A DNA stretch of 64,000 bases from Lepidodermella squamata (Eukaryota; Gastrotricha): assembly GCA_047495785.1 (NCBI GenBank), contig JBLDXI010000007.1:1240001-1304000 (forward strand), given 5' to 3'. Numbering within the stretch: the stretch's first letter is position 1; each line of letters begins with the position of its first letter. The notes beneath the pieces were generated by a model that ran no database searches, had not been told where the DNA came from, and worked only from the letters and a program-made list of their open reading frames with translations. Shown here in pieces: positions 12,305 to 22,712 of the stretch. The translations under genes were made by a program, and so were the position numbers.

Positions 12305-13042
12305 CCGCATTTAAGAGCGGTGAAAAACACCCTTTGATAATCATAGCTTCTAGCAGTCAATCTTTAACCTTGTCGTCTGATCTCTGGTTCACTTTGCACT
12401 ACCATTCCTATCATAAGATTATATCATTAATCATTACTGCGCCGCAATGGCACGTAACTTGATCCTTGATTATCAAAATAAAAAATATACCGTGAAGTCC
12501 ATATATTTTTTATTGTTTACACCCAAACCCCTTCAGTACGCAACATCCTTGAGATCAGTCAGTCAACGGAATATGGACAGACGCCTATAAACTCGCTGCC
12601 AATTCTGCCGATTTTCTGAAATCGCTAAGATTTCACGATAAAAGAATGACAAAGCACAAACCCGGCTACAATTCTTCTGCAAGCCTTCTGATGCTGCCGC
12701 TGCGCTCGCCTATGATTTTTCTGTGTACATAACAATCGTGAAATTTCGATCATCAAGTTTTCATCAAATCTATTTTCCTAGCGATGGAATGGTAGTCCAT
12801 CCCCCTCGCATTCCACCAGGAATTTCCGATTAAAATTTTTTGTATTAGTTGCCATATTGAGCATTCCATCTGCTGACGGTAGCTCAAAACATTGTGACCT
12901 GGGCGTTGTCTAATTTCCGTTGTGAATGTCAATAAACATCATTTGATATTACAATATATCTCGAATTCCATAACGCTGCTGAACGGTACAAAAGCTCTCC
13001 GAAATCATTATTTTCGTGACTCTAATCAATTTAGCCTTTGCA
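12305..13042. other. intergenic, no gene seen
   Basis: 3' flank of paralogue 2 (AATAAAAAATA near 12475) and promoter side of paralogue 3. No element or RNA gene recognised. Confidence 0.4.
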
Positions 13043-15507
13043 ATGTCGAGACTCGTCTTTTTAACGGCAACTCTCTTTTTTCAACATGCCGCCTGTGGTA
13101 AGCTCAATCTTCTTGAAACGGAGACTGAATTATCATGTATTTTCTATATTGCAGCCGAAGTTCAAGTCATGATGCCTGAGTACACCTTCGATGCGTTAGA
13201 TTCGGCATCAGGCAAATACTGGGATAGCTTTGTAACGACTGAAGCGATACCGAAACTGACAGCTTGGGCCCCGGTTACATGGTCAGGACGCAATATGATG
13301 TTTCAAGACAAAACCAAACCAGTCTCCGCCCAGACTGCTATAATTGCAAAAAAGGTATTGAATGCAGTGGAAATCGCTTATAATTTATTACTGCGAGTTG
13401 CAGACCATAACTATACCAAATAAATTGTTTATGAGCGTTAAAATATCAATGGGACCCCTGGATGGAAAATCACCTGGTTTTCACATTTTCCTTCTCAAAA
13501 ATACATCACTATCGTGGAACAAATGTAAGTTCTTCGTCCCTAATGAAACTAAAGGCACGAATTTATTTACTGTAAAGATTCGAAGAAGGATGGATTCATG
13601 GCAACGCCTTTTGTCGGCTTCACTATGCAGCTCTTCTATCAAATCAAAAAGGTTTTCGTCTACTGGTACAATGCGGGCCAGCCTACCCCAGGCACGCGCT
13701 GGTACGACGTAAAGAACATTGCCAATACCGATTCTATTGGAGACTTGGGCAGCGCGATTTTCGGGGACGTTACGTTTGAATTCCTCATAAGCCAGGATAA
13801 ACTAACCGTAATATTGCTACTTTTTGATTTTTAATCTGCTAATATCTTGTCTTATAGCTGAAAATGACTGGCTCTGACGGGAAGATCTATAATTTTCTCG
13901 ACAATGTGTCTATTCCTGGATTTGCAGCTGGAGGGCCTTATGTTATCGGCATGTCTGGGGAAAATCTTTTCAATGATGAATACAAAACGAATACGCTCGA
14001 CGGCTACTTGTACCATTTCAAGACGTATACTTATGAGGAGGAGACAACATCGACAAAATCAACTACCGCCAAACCGACGACGCCTGCCGCAGTAGCGGCG
14101 CCTTCGACAAAGGCAGCCCCGCCCTCGCAACCGAATGTACCAGCCTCGACAAAATCAGCCCCGCCCTCGCAACCGAATGAACCAGCCTCGACAAAGGCAG
14201 CCCCGCCCTCGCAACCGAATGAACCAGCCTCAACAAAAGCGGCTCCGCCCACTCCAACCTCAACTGCACCAGACCAAACAACAATTCAGCCCACCACGGA
14301 ATTACCAAGTAGCTCGGCGCCTACTGCATTCAACCTCCCGTTCACTGTGCCATCGGTCATTGAAATACCAGATGGATTTATGAATTTGCCCCAAGTTCGC
14401 TCCTTAGTTGGGCAGTTCATGCCAGGAATTCCGCCGTTGCCATCGCAGCCTATCGAAACGTCACAAATGCGAGCTGAGTGCAATGATTTCACGAAAAGCC
14501 GTGCATACCCGCCAAATAATGGTAAACCAAACCAAATCCAACTCGCCGTTTACATCACAGGGTTCACCGATATTGTTAACGTCGATGAAACGATATCAGT
14601 GGATGCAGCGATTCTTGAGACGTGGAACGTAACTACATGTCAATTCGACTCGATCAAGATCGACGACGACCAGCAAATCATGGTCTCATCCGCTGAAGAC
14701 ATTTGGTTGCCGAAGATGCGGTTCACTTCAACTGCGAATTCAAATTTTCGCATGGACGAAGGCTTCGATAGCGACTTGACCGCTGTTGCTTCGAAGGATA
14801 ACGTAACCGGCAATTTTTCGATGGATTTCTATTGGATTCGAGAGGGCGCGCTTCTGTCGAAATGCCCACTGCAGTTGGATCGATTTCCGTTCGATCAACA
14901 AACTTGCTCGTTCAACTTCACGCTCGTCCGTGATTGTAAGCACGTTCGATTCGCGCCCGTGAGTTTCGAATGGCTGGAAGCGAAAGTAACCAGGAATTGG
15001 CGTTATCTCGGCAGCAACGTTTCAGAGTCAATTCAGCAATTCATGGGGGAGTTAAAGCACAGTGTTGTATTGACAGTTAAATTGCAACGCATACCGGATT
15101 ACTATTTGATCAACATGGCCTTACCTAGCTGTGTCTTGACGGTTCTCAATTTGCTGAGTTTCCTATTGCTGCCAGATACAGCTGAACGGCCAACTTTTAC
15201 GATCACCTCGCTGCTAGCTCTAGTCGTCGCGCAATCTGACATTCGTGGGGAGTTACCGAAAACAGCCAGTCGTTCTTTGTTTGGCGATTACATCTCATCT
15301 TTGGTTTTCTACGCTGCGGCAATCACTATCTATCAAATGGCCACTGTGTTGTTTGTTGGCAGCTTCATTAGCGGCAAACAATTGGGAGGCTGCATGCGGA
15401 AACGGGTATCGATTGTTCGATTTGTCGATCTTTTGGCGTTCGTCATCGCTGTTGCGGGATTCGTTGCCATTCATGTTCGAATCTATTTGGCTATTGTTAA
15501 AAATTGA
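13043..15507 (+). CDS. Cys-loop ligand-gated ion channel with N-terminal lectin-like module (paralogue 3)
   Basis: Five exons: 13043-13097, 13155-13354, 13404-13524, 13578-13807, 13858-15507, giving 751 residues. Intron positions and phases match paralogue 1 (third exon 121 nt in both). Signal peptide MSRLVFLTATLFFQHAAC; beta-rich module to ~270 with the shared motif GGPYVIGMSGEN; a Pro-rich stalk containing four 14-residue repeats; ligand domain from about CNDFTKSRAYPPNN; Cys-loop CPLQLDRFPFDQQTC at ~538-552; M2 ERPTFTITSLLALVV; M4 at the C-terminus with no tail. Predicted plasma-membrane receptor subunit, N-glycosylated (several NXS/T), ligand unknown. Intron 3 ends in AAG. Confidence 0.88.
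14100..14267 (+). repeat. 42-bp coding tandem repeat, four units
   Basis: Units start at about 14100, 14142, 14184 and 14226 and encode ASTKAAPPSQPNEP-type 14-residue repeats in the stalk of the receptor. The first three are nearly identical at the DNA level; the fourth is diverged. The unit length is a multiple of three, so copy-number change would lengthen the stalk without a frameshift. Confidence 0.9.
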
Positions 15508-16726
15508 TCGAGGCGCCAATTCTTGACATAACTATCGGATTTTATCGCTTATCATACTTGAAATCGCACCTAATATATTCTACGCTAATATCACTATACG
15601 CAACCCTCATTGTGAAATATTGCACAAGTGCCATCTTTCTTTTTCTTCTAGCATTTTTTTCACTTTGCGAACATTTTCTACTGGAAACCTATCCATTTTT
15701 GTAAAATCGAACCTATCTATACAAGAAGCATCTCCTATCATCGATTTCAACGAGAAATTGAAAAATCCCCCGAGGAAACCCCGGGAGAAACCCTGCCCCG
15801 CTTATTATAATATTGATTTGTGCTAGATACTATGGGACACTTTACCTCTTTTTTTTTAAATTTACTGCTCTATCACTGTTTGTGCTGTAAACAGTAAATA
15901 GTAACTGTTGTTGCATCCCCTAGACTTGCTAGCTTCGCTGGAATCGGTCCATGAGAATCCTGCCTCTTTGTCAGGGATTTCGTCTTAATCCATTATTCCG
16001 CTCTCTTCACGGTGGGCGTATGGCAATGGGAGGTTGGGCGAGGGAGCGATTTTACAAGCAGCTTCATTGCTTTATTGAAACCCACCCCACGCCCACCCCG
16101 CGATGTGTCAATATGAAACAGCGAAGAATCGAAACTCGCTTCTGACATTTTTATTTGACAGGTTCTGCTGTTTGGACTAGTGTTTGACTTACCGCTGAGC
16201 TTTGAAATTTGTAAAAAAAAACGTATTCAGCCGCAATACATATTCGGAGGCTGCTCTATCAAATTTCCGGTAAACTCCAACCCAGGGGTTCGCGGCGATC
16301 GAGCAATATCGTTTTAAGCCTATTGACGTCAGTTTCTGGATGTGGGTGGCAAGTAGAAATGTCATTTTGGACCCGTCAAGTAAAACCGGCCCTATCTTAT
16401 TTACAGCTATATGAAAAGACAACAACTCTGACGCATAATTATTATTGCGCAACACCCCGTTTCAACTGACAGTGAAGATAAGATATGGTCAAAATCGCTT
16501 GACGGGTCTCATGTGTTGTTGGGACTTCAGGCTCGCGTTCCTAAAGCGAGGAAGCCGAACTGGGAGTAAGTTAAGCCGACTCTTCTTGAATGCAATAGCG
16601 ATAGGATAAATCCACGATCAGTGCAAGCGGGGATTTGTTCAAAATCATGAAAAAATATCATGAAAAATCAGTACAGTTTCGCCTTTCTACATAGTCATTC
16701 TGATCTGAAGATTTTAGACTGCATTT
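15508..16726. other. intergenic, no gene seen
   Basis: No supported feature. Short open frames on both strands have no family resemblance or splice continuity. Confidence 0.4.
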
Positions 16727-17011
16727 TTATGATAGGCAACAAGGCCCGTCAGGACACTTACAGTCCGGAGGATGCCCCCGAAGGGCGCGGAGAATGCCTC
16801 CGGAACACTTGTGTTGACCAAGCGGGCTATCCTTGGAGCATTTACACCTGCCAGGCAGGCAGTAGCAGTTGTCACTCATTCCCGTCTTGCAACAGGAATC
16901 AGGTGGGCACTTGCATTCGCCAGGCTTGCAATTACATTTGCCGCATTCGTGCCCCTTGCAGCAAGAGCCTTCAGGACATTTGCTTTCTTGTTTTTCGCTA
17001 TTTCCAGACAT
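16727..17011 (-). CDS. metallothionein-like Cys-rich protein
   Basis: 94 residues with 19 cysteines, many as CXC and CC (SCCKGHECGKCNCKPGECKC, NCYCLPGRCKCS, DCKCPDGPCC), rich in Lys/Gly/Pro, without signal peptide. This is the composition of a cytosolic metallothionein that binds Zn, Cu or Cd through thiolate clusters. A cysteine-poor stretch (about 67-83, SGGILRALRGHP) separates two clusters; it might instead be an unrecognised intron. His residues in GHEC and GQHKC could also bind metal. A 148-bp hairpin sits 41 bp upstream of the start codon. Exact family class cannot be assigned. Confidence 0.82.
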   Translation of the reverse strand: MSGNSEKQESKCPEGSCCKGHECGKCNCKPGECKCPPDSCCKTGMSDNCYCLPGRCKCSKDSPLGQHKCSGGILRALRGHPPDCKCPDGPCCLS

Positions 17012-17051
17012 TTCTAAGCGATTTAATTTACGTGAGTGATATATTGCTCTT

Positions 17052-17199
17052 CCCGTATCAACAATTTTCAGTATTCCGTAGGATGAAATATGCTAATGAG
17101 CTCTTTTCATTGTTCAATTGAGTTCAGTGTTGATTTCACAACGAAAAGTGCTCATTAACATATTTCATCCTACGGAATACTGAAAATTGTTGATACGGG
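17052..17199. repeat. 148-bp long inverted repeat (hairpin) upstream of the metallothionein
   Basis: The left arm 17052-17107 and right arm 17144-17199 are 56 bp each and complementary apart from about two positions, with a 36-bp loop. Arms begin CCCGTATCAACAATTTTCAG. It may be a tiny MITE or foldback; no clear target duplication is seen. It covers the metallothionein promoter region. Confidence 0.92.
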
Positions 17200-18029
17200 T
17201 TGTTTCACCGTTCTCATGAGGTATGATAAGTTTTGCCATTTTCATACACAACAGACATGGGACATGGGTTGCGTTGATACCAGCGTAATCTTCGTTTTTC
17301 CATTTGGCGATTATTCCAAGCCCGGAGTATGCCAGGAATTCCGCGACAGTCTAATCTCTGGCCAAACCTCTCAAGTGAAACCATCTGTCATTAGTGCCAA
17401 CTTTATTTTGATAAAGCGTGTCCCATATCATTTCCACCAACATTTTCAAGAAAATTATCAATTTTTCTGTATGTATACCTCCTACCGAAATTTTAATGGG
17501 AAAATGCTTGCCATACAGGTATCTAATTTCAGACATTCTGCTCCTTTTCTGTGAATTCGGGGCTACACTGTACACAGTCTGTGATGTGAAATTCACAAGT
17601 CAAGCTGCTCTCTCTTGGGCGTCATAGCTTTGAAATAAATAAATAAGTCGTAATAACCGGAGGCTGGATGGTAAGCCAGACCTTGTCAACCCTGGCTAAT
17701 GGCTGCTAATTTAGCCTCAGTAGCCGAATTTTCACATTTTTGAAATGCCTCTGTGCACTCAGTTTTCAATTTAATTGATGGATACCAATGTAGGAAAATT
17801 ACATTGAAACGCAGTGAATCGTTTGAAATCAAATTTGCCGAAATAAATTTTTAACGAAATAGCGAAATAACGAAATTTTGCGTGGTTTTACATTAGGCTA
17901 CATCAGCAGCGAAAACTGCGTAGGAAAGGCAAAGGAGAGACAGAGACATATAGGGACAGCTAAAAAGTTGAAACAGTCAGCTATAGGAAGGATCATTCAA
18001 CGTGTCAGCTGATCGTCTTCACCTTTGCA
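17200..18029. other. intergenic, no gene seen
   Basis: No gene, RNA or element supported. It separates the hairpin from the 3' end of the minus-strand receptor gene. Confidence 0.4.
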
Positions 18030-20520
18030 TTAGGTATCGATGCTTTTCAGTGGTATCACGTTGATGACAACCAGTGCAACGAAAGCCAATCCAAAAGCTA
18101 CGATATCGCAGAATCGAGTCAGGCTGATCCTTTCGCCGATAATTTTTTTCTCGCCATTAGCACTTCGAACCCACCAAACCATCGCTATCTGATAGATTGT
18201 AATACCTGCTGCAAAGAAGCCCAAGGCCACGATATAGTTACCCAACAGAGTTCGGGTTGAAGTCTTCGGTAGAACTTGTCTCACATCACCCTGGGCGACT
18301 ATCAGAGCCAGCAGGGATGTCACGGTAAAAGTGGGACGTTCGACTGTGTCAGGAGGCAGAAGCATGGTCAACCAGTTGATGACAGACAGCACCAAGCTCG
18401 GAACAGCTAGATTGATCACGTAGTAATCCGGAATACGTTTGACGGCAACAGACAGGTCCACAGCCTGTACAACAGAGCCGAAATGTCGTCTCCGGAACGC
18501 TTCTTGGCTGTAATTGACCAGGCGCCATTCATCCGTTTCGCTGGCCTCAAGCCACTCGAAGTAGACTTCTTTCATAAACACCCGACCGTATGGTCTGATG
18601 AATTGGAATGAGAATGTGCATGTTTGGGTATCAAATGGGAATTTTGCTAGCCTGGGACCAAGTGGGCACTCAGACTGGAAACTTCCTTCGACCAGCCAGT
18701 AAAATGTCAAGAGAAAATTCGTCTCGTTCTCCCCTCGGGTTAGTACGACAGTTAGGTCACTTGCGAATCCTTCAAGAAAGAAGTTTGCGGTCGAAGATGA
18801 TGAAAAGCGAAGTTTTGGCAACCAGCTGTCATCCGGCGATGCGACGTGAAGTGTTTCACGGTCATCTCGCTGCAGAAATATGTTTGTTGAATTCCACTTA
18901 CATGTAGTAACATTCCACGAGAGAAACAGAACGCCTTCGACCGAAGCTGCTTCGTTGACAGTATCTACTGCAGTTAGCTCATTTATGAAGAACCCGAACT
19001 GAACCTCGTTAGGTTCTTGGTTGTTCGGTGGCACGCTTCGGGTTGCAGCGAAATCGTCACAAACTTCGAGGACTTTCTTTATATCGATCGGGTCTGCTTT
19101 GAGCTCCGGTATCATCGGCATTAGCTTCTCGACCCCAGAAAACTTCTTCACTATATCTATGAAAGAAGGAGGCTTTGTTGCCGGTTTCGTCGCAGCTTTA
19201 GCCGTGGATGGCTTTGTTGTAGGAGATTTAGAAGTTGTTGTTGATGACGTCATTGTCACGGTTGTCGATGGGTTCGATATTGATGTAGATGCCGATGTTT
19301 GTGAGGAACTTATTGTCGTTGCAGTCAATGCCTTCGGAAGTAAGGTCGGTGCCGTTGATGCTTTGACTGTCGGCGCTGCGGAAGTTGACCCAGTTGTCGC
19401 AGCCTTTGTCGTGGATTTAGTTGTTGTTGTTTTAGATGTCGTGCTTGTTGTTGTACTTGTTGTTGTACGCTCAACAGTGCCACAAGCTGAAATTCCGTAA
19501 AGCCGAATTTCTTGTTCAGTTGCGAGGTTAGCTTTGCTTTGCGCTGCAACCCCGAAGACGTAAGGCCCACCGCCGTAGATGGCAGAAACGTCAAGTCCAT
19601 TTATAAACTGCGTCATGGAATTGTTGACTGGGGCGTACCACCACGCCTTATTCAAAAAGAACTTGAACATACTACGGAAGAGAGGCAATAGTTACCGTAA
19701 ACTTTCCACCGATTATCTCAATAACGTGAGTTTGCCTCGCCGCACTGACTCTGACGCTGTTTTTATACTCACCGGATGGAGGCAAATTGCGCCAGTCGGT
19801 TATCAGCGACGCGACGGTTGTGCCAACGAATACACGCGCCGCAAGGCTGAGATAGTTCATGTCTAGAATCAGTCCTTGAAACGGCCGCTTTATTTGGCTG
19901 ACAGTGTCACCATCTTCAAATTTCAGATTATTAATTAAGAATGTGACAGCAACATATCAAATACTCACATGCACCCCCTGATACGATGATATCACGACGA
20001 ACAAGTACAAAAGCATAGGTATCCAGTAGTGTTGTTGCCGACATATCAATTACGATCCTGATGTCAGAGAAATTGTACGCCTGCATGGGAGCAAATATCG
20101 GGTTCATTTTAGGATAAATAAACGTATTACAAGTTATCACCGATTTGCTGTAGACAATTGATTGTGCCCCTGGAGTTGCTACTTTATGAAAATAAACGTA
20201 ATATGGTGAATCAGTCATAAGCGCAGGAGCCACAGATCCATCTGATGTTTTGCTTAGATGGTTCCAATTAAGCAATGAATCATTTAAGAATGCTGGATAT
20301 AACAATAATGAGTGTGAGATCGACAGTGACAAGTTGAAGATTACTTTGATCCGAATCGCCCAGAGTCCAGTCTGATATTCGATTTGAGTCATCGCAAGCT
20401 TCGAATCAAGTAGCTTAAAGGTAGCTATTCCCGAGTCAAAATTCCAAATTACTTACTGATGATGGCTGCTGTTGGTAAAGTTGTCGCAAGAATTAAAAAC
20501 AATAGTTTCAGCTCAACCAT
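18030..20520 (-). CDS. Cys-loop ligand-gated ion channel with N-terminal lectin-like module (paralogue 4)
   Basis: Six exons, minus strand: 20520-20457, 20398-20345, 20292-20141, 20080-19969, 19913-19696, 19646-18030; 738 residues, no frame break. Signal peptide MVELKLLFLILATTLPTAA; lectin-like module (CDDSNRISDW..., GGGPYVFGVAAQS); a ~100-residue Thr/Ser/Lys-rich stalk of mucin type; ligand domain from CDDFAATRSVPPNNQ; 15-residue Cys-loop CPLGPRLAKFPFDTQTC; M2 ERPTFTVTSLLALIV; M3-M4 loop ~20 residues (RSANGEKKIIGERISLTR). It is the intact sister of paralogue 2, in opposite orientation. Three of its five introns end in AAG (at 19647, 19914, 20399). Likely a cell-surface channel subunit; ligand unknown. 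Confidence 0.88.
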
Positions 20521-21418
20521 AATGATTACTAAATGTTCGCGAAAGAAGTTCCATTCAATGTCGCGTCTCAGATTTCCCTCAAGTTTGCCGGTCTATATCA
20601 ATTAAAAGTTCTAGGAATAGAGCCGACATTCTTAATTTTACAATCAATTTTTAGCCAATCAGTGTTTGCCTACAATTATTTGAAACGTCAAAAACAAAAT
20701 TGTCCATGGAATTCCAAGCAAAATCTGTCGAGTACGAGAAAGCGGCGCCTTTGATGTCAACACAGCGGATCTTATTAAAATTGTTATCTTTGACAGATGA
20801 AACGCTCGGAATCTGATGTTCATTTGCTCTTCGAAATCAGTTTTAAGGTATGTATATCACAACCCTGCCCGTTTCCAAGTTTCAAGGTTATTAATTCAAT
20901 TGAAACGCTACTATATTATTATAAAGATTTTTTCTTACGATTAAAATGAATTAAATAGCTGATATTTAATATTTCACATGGAAATTATACGAAAGTTCAA
21001 GTCATTTTAGCACTGAATTTCTCCCCATAAATTTTCATCACCAATTTATAAAGTGTGAAAGATTCCGGAACTGCTGGAAGCAAAGTAGAACAAAAAGGCG
21101 GGGCATCTCGATTATCGTTGTCTGGGAAAGAAAAACATCGCGAAAGCGGAAAAGTAAAGAGTGTTTGCTTTAAATTAAATCAGAACGTCAGGGAGGAAAA
21201 CAAATGCAAACGTGTCAAAAAATGTCTTTGGCCTATGTTTTAGATGTTACAATTCTGTTGAAACTGTGACGATTAGACACAAAAAACAACCTCTCAGATC
21301 AGCGTGCTGAAACCGAAAAGCGCAAAAGTTTCGACCGAAATAAAAAAATAACGGGAACAACGTTAACAACGTTAACAACGGGAAAAATAACGGGGAGAAT
21401 AAAAAATTCATCTTTGTT
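20521..21418. other. intergenic, no gene seen
   Basis: No supported gene. A short tandem AACGTTAAC-type repeat occurs at about 21355-21385. Confidence 0.4.
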
Positions 21419-22537
21419 TTATTCTAACATTAGACATGAAAATTCGCCAAAATTGAGAAAGCTGAGCAAAACAGCTGGTAAATCAAGCCCATAAATGGCA
21501 CGTTTGCGTTCGGTCAAACCGATAGGCAAGCTTGATAGAATGGACCGGCGACAGAGTGACTGCAATTTCATCGGGTACGAATTTCGAAGCGGTGCGATGT
21601 AACTTTCGTCCAGTGTTAACCTCGACTTGCGATGAAGTTCCAATACCAACTCGACAAAAACGCCTTTCCTGCCCCAAAGCATGGCACTGAAGTTGTGGCT
21701 AATTTCAAGGCACGTTTTCAAGAAAGCATCAGGACTTCCGAACACACTCCCAGTTTCAAACGCATCCGGTTAAACGTAACACCCGGCTCGAAGAAGAGGT
21801 AGAACGGCGAAAGAAACAATTTTCGCTAAAGAAAGACGGTCAAGTGAGCCGATTGTCTCCATTTCGAAAATATCGTACAAAACCGTGGTGAGGGGTGAAT
21901 AATTGAAAGTCTCAGCCGATGAGATCGCGTTTATCGGCGTAGCTTCGAGCAAAACATCAGCAGCCTCCTGGCCATACAAGGCAACGTAGGCCAATTTGTG
22001 AATCGCAATCGTATTCGGGCCAATTAAAGCCGGTATTTCAGGGTGATTAATCGATGACCAGGCTAGGGGTATGTGACTTTGCCTAGCCATCACATCGGCG
22101 CCGTGGCTGATCAAAGATCTTAAAATGTTGGCGAAAGGCTTCGTATTTCTAGCCATATCTCGCTTGATAACCAACGGATCGCTATCTGGACCAGCGTGGT
22201 CGATAATGAAAGCTAATGGCTTGTAATCATCGCCATCAGATTCGGTCAAGCTAATTCCTCGATTCGGATTAGCGCCGTGTTGTAGCAGCAACTCGACGCC
22301 CTTATCGAAAAATCGAGCGCAGGTGAAAATCAGCAAGCGTTGGACCATATCAGCCGGGATGAGGTGGCCGATTGTTTTTAGCAATTTTTCAAAGCCAGCT
22401 ACATCGTATTTATCGATGAGGTCGTAAAGTAATCGCTTCATGTCATTGTCGCACTTTTTTATGCGAGCGAGCTGCGAATCTAGGTCAAAGTAATCTTCAT
22501 TTTTCACGCAGCTATTTTCATTCGTTTTAGATAACAT
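21419..22537 (-). pseudogene. ankyrin-type gene with an in-frame stop (paralogue of 22713-25203)
   Basis: Starts MLSKTNENSCVKNED at 22537. 255 codons run to a TAA at 21770-21772, and the same frame stays open another 116 codons to 21419. Homology with the neighbour continues across the stop (RAGCYV*PDAFE against RAGSKLAPDPFE), so the stop replaces an ordinary residue and is not an intron. The N-terminal half has ankyrin-like units (FDKGVELLLQHGANPNRG, FANILRSLISHGADVMA). The C-terminal end has a SOCS-box-like feel (YPMKLQSLCRRSIL...LPLPAVLLSFLNF-type pattern), as in ankyrin/SOCS proteins; this is inference. It is either a recent pseudogene or makes a shortened 255-residue protein. Confidence 0.7.
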
Positions 22538-22712
22538 TTTTTTTGTTAATTCTAAAAATAAAGCAAAATTTATTTAATGAAATTTTATTTTCAACAAAAT
22601 TATTAACAGGTAAAAAAGGTATTTTTTAAAGCGTAAACAACGAGCCGCAAAAATTGAGCGATTATATTTGATTTAAATAAAAAAGGAATTATTAAGGCGG
22701 ATTTTTTTGTGT

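Noticed and set aside
14031-14308. Minus-strand repetitive Gly/Ala-rich frames
   Set aside because: Antisense shadow of the 42-bp coding repeat in the receptor stalk.
16660-17121. 153-codon plus-strand frame over the metallothionein
   Set aside because: Antisense shadow; the minus strand has the clear CXC pattern.
17640-17720. Possible spliced-leader RNA (GGTAAG followed by stems)
   Set aside because: No Sm site, no recurrence and no matching leader at gene starts.
19021-19500. 159-codon Val-rich plus-strand frame
   Set aside because: Antisense of the Thr-rich stalk of paralogue 4; Val-rich content is what antisense Thr/Ala codons produce.
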